64,000 bases of DNA from Desulfarculus baarsii DSM 2075. Lineage in GTDB: Bacteria; Desulfobacterota; Desulfarculia; Desulfarculales; Desulfarculaceae. The position numbers and the translations under genes were made by a program. Under the pieces are notes generated by a model, which saw nothing but the letters and a program-made list of their open reading frames with translations, was not told the origin of the DNA and did not search any database. The stretch lies in contig NC_014365.1 of the NCBI RefSeq assembly GCF_000143965.1, positions 124,001 to 188,000 on the forward strand, written 5' to 3'. This document shows, in pieces, positions 63,611 through 64,000 of the stretch (positions are counted from its first letter, which is position 1; every line of letters starts with the position of its first letter).

Positions 63611-63640
63611 TTGACGCAAAACTTTATTCGCTGCTATGCT
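63611..63640 (+). promoter_or_regulatory. Promoter of the MarR-family gene
   Basis: TTGACG (63611-63616), an 18-base spacer and TATGCT (63635-63640) preceded by TGc, about 25 bases before the likely TTG start. Confidence 0.7.
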
Positions 63641-63664
63641 GAAAGCCTGAAAGCGAGAAGCCAA

Positions 63665-64000
63665 TTGGAGCGCAAACCAGAAAACATCCTCGCGCTGGCG
63701 GCCAGACTGCGCGAAAAATCCAACCGCTTCCTGGTCGACCAACTGGCCCGGCGCGGCGTGCAAGGCTTCATCCCGGCCCACGGAGACCTGATGGTCGCCC
63801 TTTTTCGCCACGGCCCCCTGCCCATGAAAGACCTGGCCAAGCTCATAGACCGCGACAAATCCACGCTCACGGCCCTGGTCGACAGGCTGGTCGAGCGCGG
63901 CCTGGCCCAAAAGCAAAAAGACCACGCCGACAGCCGCGTCACCCTGGTTTCGGCCACGCCAAGCGGCCTGGCCCTGAAGCCGCTGTTCATCGAAGTCGGG
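63665..64000 (+). CDS. MarR-family transcriptional regulator (partial)
   Basis: At least 112 residues are encoded from a TTG at 63665 to the window edge with no stop, so the 3' end is missing. The sequence GFIPAHGDLMVALFRHGPLPMKDLAKLIDRDKSTLTALVDRLVERGLAQKQKDHADSRVTLVSATPSG is a MarR winged helix-turn-helix: recognition helix with KSTLTALVDRLVERG and the DSR wing. A good promoter lies upstream. It would bind DNA as a dimer and respond to a small molecule; its targets are unknown. It is divergent from dnaK. Confidence 0.85.
   Translation, partial: MERKPENILALAARLREKSNRFLVDQLARRGVQGFIPAHGDLMVALFRHGPLPMKDLAKLIDRDKSTLTALVDRLVERGLAQKQKDHADSRVTLVSATPSGLALKPLFIEVG

Overview
The window is a 64-kb piece of a GC-rich (roughly two-thirds G+C) bacterial chromosome with densely packed genes on both strands. 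The mix of a class-I hybrid cluster protein, a CoA-disulfide-reductase/rhodanese, a pyruvoyl-dependent arginine decarboxylase, several acyl-CoA enzymes, a PurD-PurE fusion with a stand-alone IMP cyclohydrolase domain, and PAS-rich hybrid histidine kinases points to an anaerobic Desulfobacterota (former Deltaproteobacteria), possibly a Desulfarculus-like sulfate reducer. That placement is inferred from gene content; no rRNA is present to confirm it.

Layout. 1-1.6 kb: an unknown alanine-rich helical protein with a strong terminator, a tRNA-Leu(UAA), and a small unknown protein. 1.6-5.7 kb (minus): a divergent phosphoglycerate kinase, a GrpB-family protein, a lipoprotein and an SDR oxidoreductase. 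5.9-9.9 kb (plus): phosphoglucomutase, then a sodium-coupled NSS transporter, its 42-residue MetS-like partner and a PilZ-like protein, the last three joined by ATGA overlaps. 9.9-13.6 kb (minus): a TonB-dependent receptor, a small haem-copper-oxidase-like membrane protein and a cysteine-rich periplasmic binding protein, with a decayed beta-barrel gene behind it. 14-17 kb (minus): an enoyl-CoA hydratase relative and a cytoplasmic penicillin-acylase-family hydrolase. 17-24.5 kb: two hybrid histidine kinases, a PlsC acyltransferase and alanine dehydrogenase. 24.5-32.6 kb: a TetR/universal-stress pair, a lone Cache protein, Tex, a long-chain acyl-CoA ligase and CoADR-rhodanese. 32.6-41.2 kb: UbiX/YkgJ/glycosyltransferase, arginine decarboxylase, two phage-tail-chaperone-like paralogues, a sugar epimerase with a PLP enzyme, MscS, and a degenerate AMP-binding protein.

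41.6-50.5 kb: Hcp behind a striking palindromic operator; an overlapping thioesterase/BASS transporter/metallophosphoesterase operon; STAS protein; acetyl-CoA hydrolase-type CoA transferase fused to a GNAT domain; two tandem secreted Cache proteins; a CDF metal transporter. 50.9-58.3 kb (minus): MgtC, LemA, a nucleotidyltransferase-like protein, a TPM protein, a DnaJ-class chaperone, a chemoreceptor, and an HDOD protein with its small partner. 58.3-63.4 kb (minus): a purine operon (IMP cyclohydrolase domain, PurD-PurE fusion, Sua5/YrdC) and DnaK. The window ends inside a MarR-family regulator on the plus strand.

Most genes are chromosomal core or niche metabolism: no insertion sequence, CRISPR array or complete prophage is visible. 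Regulation shows a theme: many genes are preceded by an extended -10 element of the form TGnTAnnnT, often with a poor -35. The least explained parts are the TonB/haem-protein/binding-protein locus, the hcp operator, the orphan tail-chaperone-like pair, the lone Cache proteins and the enzyme homologues that have lost key residues.
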